Shown here piece after piece: positions 12,358 through 23,104 of a stretch of 64,000 nucleotides of DNA. A program made the position numbers and the translations under genes. The stretch covers positions 2,668,001-2,732,000 of the forward strand of contig NC_087062.1 of NCBI RefSeq assembly GCF_963678635.1, given 5' to 3'. This DNA is from Symsagittifera roscoffensis. Lineage: Eukaryota > Xenacoelomorpha > Acoela > Convolutidae. The stretch's first letter is position 1. The number at the start of each line of letters is the position of its first letter. The notes beneath the pieces were generated by a model. The model ran no database searches and had not been told where the DNA came from. It saw only the letters and a list, made by a program, of their open reading frames with translations.

Positions 12358-14138
12358 TTCCAACTATCTTTCAAATTTACGTTTGAGGTGTAAATAACAA
12401 TGAATGCCTCGCAAAATGATTGATAACTTTTTTCAACCTCTTAATTTACTTGATAACCAAAATAAATGCTTGGAAATGAAATCTACTTTTTCAATCTTAC
12501 ACTTTACTTTTTAGTTTCCCCAAATCAATTAGGTGAGTTTAATTGGTTTGATTGGTGCAGTAATGGTTAGATAGGGGATGTTGATTGCAATTGAGGCTTG
12601 AGGTAAAAAGCTTCAGGAGTTGGTCCAATTATGCGGACTGGTACTAGCTACAAGTAGAGTAAGTTTCCAGGTGTAATTAATGAGAAGCTCCTGTGGAGTT
12701 AATTACAGTGGAAACGTACAAGATTGTAAAAATTTCAAAAAATGTCAGATTTCACAAAAACCAACCATTATGTTGTCAAAATTTCCAAAGAGTATGAATA
12801 ATTTGTTCATTCTAAAAAAATTGGTTAAGGAACAAATTAAAAAACTAGATTTTTTGTTTGTTCACACGTGTCACATCTGTTTCCATGTACTTTCTTTTTA
12901 TTAACGAAAGAAGCTTCGTAGGTGTGAAAAATTAATTATTGGTTTAATCAAAACAATAATTAATAATTTTTTAAGCCTCCGTTAGCGCACGCGTGCGGTT
13001 ACTTCGGAATGCGAGGACGTACTTTTATTAATTTCAGAATTTTGGCCCAAAAATATATATTAATCAATCACCTTGTTTACTAATAAACAAATGTGATCTG
13101 GATTCAAAGTAAACTAAATGCCATTTTAGGCACACTTATTTTTTCAAAACATATGTCGCTACATTTAGAAAATAAATATTAAATTCCAGTGAATTTTTCA
13201 AATTACAAAACACAACACAAAACATAACCTTACAACTCAAAAATCATGTTTTATTATTACAGAAAAACTTAGGAATACATTAAGACATCTATATTTTTCT
13301 TTAACGACTCAGTTAATTTTTAGGGGCAATTCTATCACAATATTGTACCATACTTTTGCGAGTTGTCGCGGTACCGATTAGTAGGTTATAGATGATTCAG
13401 ATCAAATGGAAATAGACTTTTTTCTTCCCGAAAGAATTGTTCGAAGATAAAACTGAGCGATAGCGATCAAGTTAAAAACTGGGAAACTCAATTGAATTCA
13501 ATATCAATTTTAAAATTCATAAATTTATTTTTAGATCAAAAGCATTAATATCCAAGACAAAGCAAGGGTTGAGTTTTCCTACTTCGGAATAATACGAAAA
13601 ACAATTCAACGAATTTGAAATGACATCAACACTGTATTCGAACACTGGATTCGATTTTAAAAAAATTGGGTTAGCTTCAGGAAATTTTGATGCTCAAAGT
13701 TTGATTTCTAAAGTAGTTACCGTAGTTCAACAAGTTTTCCGACAGAAAATTAATGTGCTTTTTAGGAGGTATTTGACTAGTTGATCATTCATTCGAGCTT
13801 AGTAGAGAATTGGCCCACCATTCATTACTAGTCAGTTTTGAAATTTGCAATTCAATTATGCCTCTGAGGTTTTTGAGCAAAAAATCGTTTCTCTTTGGTG
13901 CCAAAAGTTCAAAAGAGTTACGAGGTCCTATGGATGTTTTTATCCAAATAAAATAACAATTTGGTTTTCAAGAACTTTTAGAAGAAATTTTTCCCAGAAC
14001 AATTCAAAACTACGCTTGTTGCACGAAAAAAATTCCCATTGGTTTCAACAGCTTTTCGAATTAATTTTCTGTCACAATTTTACAATTCTTTGTTGCACTT
14101 TCTTTGATCTGCGCAGCAGTTCAAATTTTCAAATTCTT
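12358..14138. other. Intergenic region with no recognised feature
   Basis: This lies between the ANKLE1 start codon and the ABHD gene's stop. It is AT-rich, with open frames no longer than about 100 codons and no domain signature. It must hold the ANKLE1 promoter and 5' UTR, but no TATA box, acceptor or CpG feature stands out. Confidence 0.5.
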
Positions 14139-14144
14139 TTTATT
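14139..14144 (-). terminator. Poly(A) signal overlapping the ABHD stop codon
   Basis: On the minus strand the gene ends GAC TAA ATAAA, so the AATAAA hexamer shares its first base with the last base of the stop codon. The 3' UTR would be only some 10-30 nt if this signal is used. Confidence 0.45.
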
Positions 14145-15292
14145 TAGTCAACTTGTGCCGAATCAACCTTGATTGCATTCTCACAAAACTCCGAGATGAC
14201 CCCGCATGTAAACATGTCACATGCCAACCAGTTGGTTGCGAAGCCCATATGTCCTCCGAAATTGTACTCTAACAGGGCAATAGGCGACGAACACTTCGCC
14301 AGTTCAGCATCAGTCGGAAACCCAGCCGGAGCAGAGAACGGGTCGTCTCTGGCATTTATCGCCAGAAGTGGTTTCTCAATCTGATCCATCTTAAACACTG
14401 GTCCCGCATCTGTGTAATAGTCCTCACACGATTCATATCCCGCCATTTTTGCCACAATCATCTGATCGTAGCCCTTAATCGTGTGCAACTCGTCTATAGT
14501 TTTTTCGCTCACGCCTATTTTAGTCAACATGTTCACGTGTTTTTTTGCCAGTTGTTTCAGCGAACTCGAAATTGGCTTGTTGAACAGGTAGTAATTGATG
14601 CCGGAATGGATGTCTTTACAGGACACAAAAGGATTCCAGGGCATTGATAAACAAACAGCTGCGGACACTTCTTTTTTGACCACACTTGATTTGCACATGG
14701 TATTGAAAGTGATCATGCCTCCTAATGACACGCCCATAACACAAATGGCTGACTTCGGGTATCTAGATCTCACGTGCTGCACAATAAGTTCCAAGTCGTT
14801 AAAAAACGAACCATAGTACAGCAGTGGTGTTTTGACCTCTGTATTATCTGCTCCTCTGTAAATATAACATCCACAAATCCATCCTTTTGAGACAAAATGC
14901 TCCACGTGTTTTATCAAGTATGTGGCTTTACTTGAATTCGTGATTCCTGACAAGAATATGATAACAGAAGCGTCTTCAGATTTTTTAATGTTTTCTTTTC
15001 CAGCCCAATCGACATTAACACAACCGCCATCAGGCGTGTTCAAAGTTTCGCGCTCGTAAGGGTAGTGCTGTCTGAAAAAATCGCGCATCAAAGAGGCCGC
15101 GACAGTCATAGCATGGCCCAGAAAACACCAGAAGGTCGGAACGTACGACTGTTTGAAGGTCGCACACTTCTCCGAGATCTCTCTCATTTTTGAATTGTCG
15201 GCCAGATGGAGTTTCGGCCTTTTGTCAGTCAGAAAAAACTTCAGCAGGTAGACGAAGGCCAAAAACAGAACCATAAACACCCAGTCAGCCAT
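14144..15292 (-). CDS. ABHD3: Alpha/beta hydrolase, ABHD1/ABHD3 (YheT-like) family
   Basis: An intact 382-aa frame without introns. Residues 3-21 form an N-terminal membrane anchor (VFMVLFLAFVYLLKFFL). The conserved entry motif YVPTFWCF (50-57) and the hydrolase fold follow. The nucleophile elbow is GVSLGG with Ser189, and the acid is D316 or D317 in NARDDPF. The catalytic His348 sits in GGHMGF. DYYTDAGP (291-298) is also typical of ABHD1/3. Human ABHD3 is a membrane-bound phospholipase of about 400 aa, so length and topology fit; the substrate here is inferred from family only. A splice acceptor TTTCAG ends 6 nt before the ATG, so the 5' UTR is spliced in cis or trans. ABHD1 versus ABHD3 cannot be separated by eye. 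Confidence 0.92.
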   Translation of the reverse strand: MADWVFMVLFLAFVYLLKFFLTDKRPKLHLADNSKMREISEKCATFKQSYVPTFWCFLGHAMTVAASLMRDFFRQHYPYERETLNTPDGGCVNVDWAGKENIKKSEDASVIIFLSGITNSSKATYLIKHVEHFVSKGWICGCYIYRGADNTEVKTPLLYYGSFFNDLELIVQHVRSRYPKSAICVMGVSLGGMITFNTMCKSSVVKKEVSAAVCLSMPWNPFVSCKDIHSGINYYLFNKPISSSLKQLAKKHVNMLTKIGVSEKTIDELHTIKGYDQMIVAKMAGYESCEDYYTDAGPVFKMDQIEKPLLAINARDDPFSAPAGFPTDAELAKCSSPIALLEYNFGGHMGFATNWLACDMFTCGVISEFCENAIKVDSAQVD

Positions 15293-15298
15293 TGCGCC

Positions 15299-16357
15299 CT
15301 GAAAGAATTTTTGTCGGTAATTTGGGAAAATTGGTTAGAAAGTAAATAGCAAACGGTAGAGATATCGAGAGACAAATAAAGATAGCTCAAATAATATCAA
15401 GAAAGCAGAACTACTAATGATATTGCATCAGGGTTGTATGAATAGTAACCTTAGCCTCAGAAACCTGAAAGTTCCGAGATAAAGAAGTTAACTGTGAAAT
15501 CTGAACTAGAACTAGCAGGTCAAATAGATCTGATTGAGGAAAGAAGGCTAGCTGAGTTCACAACTAGTTATAACTAGTTGTAACAAAGTGGGGTAGTTTA
15601 AGAATAATACAACACAATTTACACCCAAACAAACTCAGAAACGGACATTCAAGGTCGTGTACCAAGAGTAGTTATGTCTAATTCGCTAAGGCAATACTTG
15701 GTTATAAATTTCAAAATTTTCTGTAGACGCATTTACTGCATAAAGTATAAGAAGATTGAACCGGAGAAGGTTTCAATTGAGAAATTAGAAAATATGATAG
15801 TGAGTAGCACGTCTAGAAACAGATCATATAGCTTACAAAAAGTAACAAAAGTTCAGACTAAAAAATTATTTACCAAAAAAAGAGTACATTGAGACACTTC
15901 GACAGTGACGACAGACGTGATTAATTTTGGCGATAAGTTAAACGTGTCTCATACTTATCAAACCAAACTTGAAAAACAAACCTTGAAGAATTTCCGATGA
16001 CGAACAGAGCCTTTTGTAAGAGTTACATAAGTTGGCCCAAAGAATAGTTTTTAACGAGGCTGTCCATAATTTTCAATGGTATATAGGATTAAAAATAATG
16101 ACCGACTACTCAAGGCGCCACTTGAAAATTTAGGATTAATGGACCGAGAATAAATGTCATAAAATTGCAAAAAAAGGGAAATCTATGCGCGAAAAGGATG
16201 ATAAAATCGAGCTTTTTGCAAAAAAGGGTTGTTGCAAATCGACTCAATCAATTCAAAAGTGGTTAAAGGTATATTAAAATTCAAGCTCTTAAAACTGCAT
16301 CTTGTATTCAAATTTATTCAGATTCGATTGAATTTGATAGTTTTATTGTTCCGACTT
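15299..16357. other. Upstream region of the ABHD gene, no gene seen
   Basis: Immediately upstream of the ABHD start is TTTCAG (AG at 15299-15300), so this may hold a 5'-UTR intron and promoter. A 72-codon frame at 15674-15892 is basic and low in complexity and has no recognisable domain. I do not call it. Confidence 0.4.
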
Positions 16358-16759
16358 TCGATACGAAAGTAACGGAATATTTGTGCTCGGGGTGGGTTTT
16401 TTTTTTCTTCAGACAAATTTCGACTTTTTAACTAGCCATTTCATTCAAAAGGTATTGTTGCCCTGAGCTTAAATTTGAAACGATATTTTACCTGTGATCA
16501 TTTTTCGTAAAGTTATGGGGGTTTAAAGATTGCCATTTTGACCAATTTGGGACAATTAACGCGCGATAACGCGCGGACCAAAATCTATCACTTAGTACTT
16601 ATTATGTAGTGTGGGGGGATGATTTAAAAAAAATCAAATTTTAGAAAAAAAAAATCATTTTTTTAATTACATTTAATTTTTTTATGTTATTACTGCTCCA
16701 TAAAACCTAAAAAGCAGTCGGAACATTCAGGGCTCCGCCCTGATACGAGCAGTCTTGTT
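16358..16759 (+). mobile_element. Helentron-like family 1 element, copy 1 (internally deleted)
   Basis: It starts GTTCCGACTTTCGATACGAAAG and ends with the inverted motif AGTCGGAAC, the hairpin TCAGGGC..GCCCTGA and a tail GAGCAGTCTTGTT. At 402 bp it is about 120 bp shorter than intact copies, through loss of middle sequence. It is non-coding. Confidence 0.7.
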
Positions 16760-16859
16760 TAAAATTTGGGATCAACTAAAATCAATTCAAATCATTTTAG
16801 CCATCGAAATCTCTAAACTAGCAGTATTAAATCAACAGCAAACCAGTTTTGTCAGTACG

Positions 16860-16965
16860 CGCCTTCGGCGCCAATATATGCTAGTTTCTTGCGTACCAAA
16901 AAACGCTAACTTTTTTGTGTTAAAACCATCTCAAAAGTGTCAAAAAAAATGGCAGCCTCCTTAGT
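16860..16965 (+). repeat. Interior fragment of the hAT-like family A MITE
   Basis: 'cgccttcggcgccaatatat' followed by 'gctagtt' matches the family A interior (compare 28800-28830). No CAGGGG ends or duplications remain. It sits between two inverted Helentron-like copies. Confidence 0.45.
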
Positions 16966-17088
16966 TTTTCCTCATACGTGCTTTTTCATTTGATTTAAGT
17001 GCCCTTTTATGAAATAAAAATTGAAAGAAAATATCGGGAACCTTCGGTTCTTGCTAATAAAATTCCTGAAAATATCTTTTGAAAAACA

Positions 17089-17638
17089 TACAAGACTGCT
17101 CGTATCAGGGCGAAGCCCTGAATGTTCCGACTGCTTTTGAAGGTTTATGGAGCAGCAGTAATAACATAAAAACATTATATGAAATAAAATAAAATGAAAT
17201 TTTTTTTTTCTAAAATTTGAAAATTTTTCAGAAAATCATCACCCCCACACGCCAGATAAAGTACAGAAAGATAGTTTTCGTTCCTTGGCAAACACATCAA
17301 TTATGGCAAATAAGCTTCGTTCAACCAATTTGGAACGATTTATAAGACGGATTAAAACTCCGCTTAAGCGTTAATAGTGCGAATTATATCGCGCGTTAAT
17401 TGTCCCAAATTGGTAAAAATGGCCAAAATCGCAATCTTTAAACCCTCATAACTTTTCGAAAAATGATCACAGGTGAAATATCTTTTCAAATTTAAGCTCA
17501 GGACAACAATAGCTTTCGAATGATATAAAAAATTTCCGTCAAAAATGGCTAGTTAAAAAGTCGAAATTTGTTTGAAGAAAAAAAAAAACCCACCCCGAGC
17601 ACAAATATTCCGTTACTTTCGTATCGAAAGTCGGAACA
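17089..17638 (-). mobile_element. Helentron-like family 1 element, copy 2
   Basis: A full-length copy of about 550 bp in the opposite orientation to copy 1. The terminal hairpin CAGGGCGAAGCCCTG lies at about 17107-17121, the subterminal GTTCCGACTGCC at about 17125, and the far end reads TATCGAAAGTCGGAAC. It is non-coding. Confidence 0.75.
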
Positions 17639-17799
17639 ATAAAACCATCATTGGTCGAAAAATATCCCCACATAAAAACGGAGCTAAAAATAAAATATCT
17701 TGTAGCTGTAGTTCAGAGTTGTAATTCAATTTGCTGAAAACAAAACCTCAAAAATGAACCGAGAGAAGACTAGGATAAACAAAATTTATTCCTAAAGAC

Positions 17800-19050
17800 A
17801 AAATATGGAACATGCAAAATATCAGGATAATAGTAACCATATCACATACTTAGCTGCGCCGGTCTACAGAAACACTGGAACCTTGATACTGCCTAATCCA
17901 TTTTCGGGGACAGGAAGCTCAGTCAATTCATACAATCAGCCTCTGCAAGACCCACCAAACGTTTGCTGGCAACTGAACGACAATCAGCCATAACACCGGC
18001 CACACGAGGCGAATGCTTGAAACATACAGGAGACTAGCGCACAGCCCATCCTCACGTGATCCACAGCATTAGATGGTTTCCTCTTCTGCTCACGACCCTC
18101 AGCCACGACTTTCCAATTTAGTATGACTACCTTCAAAAAGCTCCAGGGCCTTTTCACGACCTATACCGAACGCGAACCTCTACAACAGCCGTGTCTACAG
18201 AGCTATCTTTAAAATTCGTACCAGCCACTATAACTAAAAGCCTCCCAGCTAGTAAATAAAGCAGGAACCTAGCTGGAAAAGTCAACATAACATGACAGCA
18301 TAACGCAGGATGGCACAAAAAACTCGTCGCCGAATTATTGAAAAAACAGATGGCAACGGCAAGATGCTCAGAAGCTCCTCGCCTCACCAATTCTATAGCA
18401 AATCGAGGAAAAGCAAGCAACTGTAACAAACGCCTTCTAAAAGTTCCACGCCGACAAACAAGAAAAAATTTCTTCTAACGCCGTCTTGAAACCACTATCC
18501 CCTCCACTCACTTTAACACGAGCCTATATCTACCGAGGCTCCACTGTCAAAACGGATCGCTCTCAGCCCCTCATGTAGTTTGCCTTTCAGAATCTCCCAG
18601 ATCTTAAACGTCCAACTCCGCGAAGTTCCTTGCAGTTCACTGAGGAGAAATTTCCTGATAATTTTTGCTCTATTTCAAGTGTTTGGGCAGCGCTTTTACA
18701 AATCGCACAGCCTTGTTGGCACTTGGGACACCACCTAAATCCTTCAGTTTAACAGAATTGGGGACTAAATTGAGCAGCTCTTCTAACTCAAATGCCAAAG
18801 ACGCAATGGGTCATCCGTTTTCACAAACAAGCTCGTCTTGCACTTCACTTATCAAGCCTACTCGCAAGGATGACCAAGCCTTCACTACCTGGCCGTCGAT
18901 AAAATCTGCGCGACTTGTCGGCGAAGCTGGCACGGAATTTCTTCATCTCCACTTGCAGATAACCTGTGCCCGGGACACTGTAACAAGAAAAAATTCTAAC
19001 AGCCAATCGGAACAATCAACCAAAAACTTCAAATAAATACAAAAAAGATT
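17800..19050. other. GC-richer block, probably decayed coding sequence
   Basis: This block is clearly richer in C and G than its surroundings and holds open stretches in several frames (for example 18154-18429 minus and 18665-19036 plus). On the minus strand around 18550-18750, broken frames look protein-like (cysteine pairs, mixed charge). Stops interrupt every frame and I recognise no domain. It could be a dead retroelement or a pseudogene. Confidence 0.3.
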
Positions 19051-20617
19051 TCCAGCTTCGTTTTCCATCATCAAGCCCTCACTTGTTCAAAGCTAATCTG
19101 TATTAATTCTTTGATTTCGGCATATTAATAATGAAAAACACGCAGACTTTTGATATTTAATTGATAATTAACAAAATCTTCTAGAAATTAGATGTAGTTA
19201 AAAAACAAAAACACCTCCACGTATCGGAGATAACCTGAGATTGACAGATAACCAATGAAAGCAGCCGGAGAACTCTAAAGTATTTCCAATCACATCCTCT
19301 GTAAGCACAAATCGGACATACAAAGCCTATTTCTATTTACCTGCTCTTCTCTTAAACTCATTATTGATTATGTTACCTATATTTCGCTTAAATCACATCG
19401 TTTCACAAAGCCTATGTAGCCATTTCCCTTAATTATCTCTGTCACCTATTCACAAATGCCAGGGCTTACCTCATTCATCTTCGCTGTAAATTGAAACCTG
19501 AATTTGACCAATTTTCACGAGCCTTGCATTTTTACGGCCTTCATCACTCTTGAAAACCTTCTTCATTATTATTCAGCCGCAACTCTCTGCTAACTCGCTT
19601 ACATCAAGTTCTCATTTCCTTTCCAACTGCTTATGTATTATCGCTACCAACTCCAACCTCAGACTTTCAACATTCACGGAGTTCCGAGCCCACCTCAAGG
19701 GCAGAATGAATAAAACAACAACGTTCCTTGTCCCACTCTACTACCCGCCACAAAGCTTAACGGCAGACATGGGATTCCTATCGTACTCCTAGCTCGTCGA
19801 GCCAGCAACCCCTCGTAACTACGGCTTTCCCCTAGCCTAGTTGGACAGTCGATTGACTCCTAAATCATGGTTGATGGGAGTCTCAACTGGCTGCAACTTC
19901 AATTGAATGACGACGGCCCGACGCAGAACAACAGGGACGAGAGCGGCTACTCCATTAAGTGAAAACGACACCAACCAGAAAGAAAATCGACCCAGTTATA
20001 AAAACAGAAAAGAAAAAACTGTATATACTTATAAACACATTGTTACGCCTTTTATAATGCATGAATATACTAGCAATCTGAGCTATAAAAAACACGAGAA
20101 ATAACGGGCATAAAAAACAAAGTAAAGCATATTACCAAACCAAAAACATATCTCCGCGCCAATTCTGTGAGTTTCTAAGACAGTCAGAGCAAACTAAAAC
20201 AGCTTCTGTTAAAGTTGCTTAGAAAACTTATAGCTTTCTTCGGTTTAGAAAAACAGTGTGCTCGAATAATATGCCAATTGCACAGCAACCAGCTACTTTT
20301 TTCTCAAAATTTTAGAAGACTCCGTGAAATAAATTCAATATTTTTATTCAGTTTATAGCATCTCGCGGCTCTTTTGGACGTAAAGCGTTTTTTCGAGATA
20401 AGAGATTTTTTTGATAAAATTTACCCAATTCAAAGAAAAAAGAAATTGGGCGATCATACTATGAGGAAACAAACAACCCAAAAACATAAAATTGATGCTT
20501 GAATATGCAAATGGTATACATTTCAAGGAAGCGGCAAAAACATTTAGAAAATTCACTCTGAAAAAAATCACCTCATGGAAATCACTTTTTATATAATAAA
20601 CATACAATTTTAAAAAT

Positions 20618-20900
20618 CAGGGCGGATTTAGGATTTTCTCGGGGGGAGATTTTCAAACAACTTTAGAAAAAATGCTGGACTTTTTGAGGTCGACCAAATT
20701 GATTTTCTGAACTCTCTCAAATGACTACAAAATATGGAACTCAAAAACACAAGGAAAACTGGAAAAACAATGGTAACTAAATGTAATAAAAAACTACGAT
20801 TTTGAGAAGCAAAACTATTTAAAACAACTTTTGGTGGTAGGTCAGTAAATCGATGTACCAGTAAACTTAAAACGGCGGACGAGATTGCTAAATCCAAAAT
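20618..20900 (+). repeat. Diverged hAT-like family A MITE
   Basis: It starts CAGGGCGGATTTAGGATTTT and keeps 'gaggtcgaccaaattgattt' and 'gaactctctcaaa', as in copy 1. The right end is decayed ('ctaaatccaaaatccag'), and I could not find a convincing 8-bp duplication. Confidence 0.5.
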
Positions 20901-21721
20901 CCAGCATTCAGTTACGTTATCATAGAAATTGAAAACTAAGATTTTTAGAACATGAAAACATTGTTCCTTGAAACAGAAACTGCATCAAAAAAGAAAAAAT
21001 TTTGCCTCTTGCCATGAGCCCCAGTTTTAAATTTTTGTTTTAGCTCAGAAAATTGTTTCTATAAACCTTTGATTTGACAATTGATGTAATTATTGTATTA
21101 TTCGATTTACTGATATGGTAATGTACTGACACATCGGTTTAGTAAACGCACCCCCAGTTTTTATTCCGACTTTGCGATCTCTTGTTTGAATTCAAATCAC
21201 AACCAAAAAGGCTTTTATATGTTGTAAATTTTTCCAGTCTCTAGGGGTGGCTGGCTAAAAACCAGGTAATGATTCCCAATTGAGAGTATCTCACAGAAAG
21301 TCATTCTTATATGCATAGGTTTCTTCATTAAACATTTCGCTGAGTTTTCTATGTCAGCGCTACGCTTCATTTCTCATAGATATTCCATTTAAATCACTGA
21401 TATTGACCTGCGTTAATTTATCTGAAATGAAACTTCATAATCTGAGGGTAAACTGGGCATTGAATATCAAACAAACCTTCAAACGTGCTTCGTTCTCTGA
21501 CAAATCTTTGCTCCCAAACTTCTATGTGCGACAGCAAATGCGATCAAAACTGAGATCAAAAGTCAGCATCAAATTTGAAACCGAGTTTGCATTTGAAGAC
21601 ATTGCAATGACAACAACTAGTCAATGATTGTTGCCCAGCAAACAAAATTGCCGTTCAAAACACAGAAACAAACGGGATAAACTTACTTCCAAACAATCAT
21701 TTGCGCTTCAAAGTCAACTCA

Positions 21722-21750
21722 GTTGATCAGTTTGATCAGTTTGATCAGTT
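21722..21750 (+). repeat. Short tandem repeat, unit TTTGATCAG
   Basis: Three consecutive 9-bp units (the first with one change) built around the palindrome TGATCA. Confidence 0.75.
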
Positions 21751-23104
21751 GCAAAAAGTTCGGATAGACATAATTCATTAAAAAGAGCAGCTATTTTACA
21801 ACAGTTAGCAAAAAGTTGGAACAAATAGAATTAACTAAAAAGAGCAAATGGCCTATTTCAGAAAACGTTTGCTTTTCAGACAAAAATGAAGTCTCAAGGT
21901 CGTTTCAAGCTTCATGCAAAATTTTTTCAATATTTGCAGATTACTCTTTTTAGTTTTTTTTTTGTTCCAACTTTTTGCACCTGTATATTTCGAAAAAAAA
22001 CTTGCATGCTAAAAGTAATTTTCCAGACAAAAGTCGAGTCAGGAGATCTACTTAATAATTCACCCAAGAAAGGGAGGTAATTTTTAAGTGGATTAAGTAA
22101 GTTAGTCGAAAATTCAACCAATCAGAATTCAACAAAATTCGAATTATGAATAGAACTCTCTAGTGCTAATTTACTATTTTTTGATAGGGGTGGCAATTCT
22201 TTATTAAATACCATAGGGGAGGAGGGGGTAAATTGCTCATTTGAATCAATTCTGTTCAAATTTTTAAAACAAAATATCAAACAGTCAGAACTATTTAGCA
22301 GAGCAATTAACCGAGCTTGATCATATTGGAGTTTTGGAATTCAGATGACCTTGACACATAAGTTCTGTCTGACAAAAAGTTTTTTACACACGATACTTTT
22401 TGAAATGGATCATTTGTCCTTCTTCATTAAGTCTGTCTTGCAAACTTTTTGAAACTTCGTATAAAAAATTTACAGAACTATTTGAAAAAGAACTAAAATA
22501 CAGCCACAATTAATAAGTATTTGGACAGATTGGTTTTGAGAGCCTATTTTTTACGCAACTGCTTTTCATGTTGAAATTTAAAATGATATGATATAATGAA
22601 CTTTTCAAACTTAAAGCATAACTAACACATAAAAGGCCGTTTATAGGTACGTATTCGATATGTCCAGTAATTTTTAAGAAAAATTCAAAGGATATATATG
22701 GCAGCGCAGTTGCCCATTCAGACCTGCGTAGTTTTTGACGAGTCCAAATCATTGACCACGCCAGTGCTGAAAATTCAAAACTCAGGAACTAGAAGTGACT
22801 CGATATCGATAAAGCAGATTATTCGGCGTTGAAGTCAGCGAAATTTTGATTAAGTATTTGGCTCATCAGTTTTTTCAAAGGTCAATTAAATTCGCCTAAA
22901 ATGAAATCCCTCTTGAAATTACAACTGTTTGTCCGAATACTTCATAAAATTTGACAGTAGATAACCGCCCTCTTTTTTTTTTACTGTGTTGCAAAAAACT
23001 TTATCCAATAATTTATCAACATAAAGTTTACTCTCAATCAATTCGGACTTTACATTCAATTTACTCCAAATCAAATCAAACCAGTTATTTTTACATTTAC
23101 ACCA

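Larger units (their letters stand above)
19051..23080. other. Region without recognisable gene
   Basis: Only short frames of biased composition are present. Identified pieces are a partial family A MITE at about 20618-20900 and a 9-bp tandem repeat at 21722-21750. The last part, up to 23104, must contain the promoter and 5' UTR of the EFHD gene. Confidence 0.45.
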
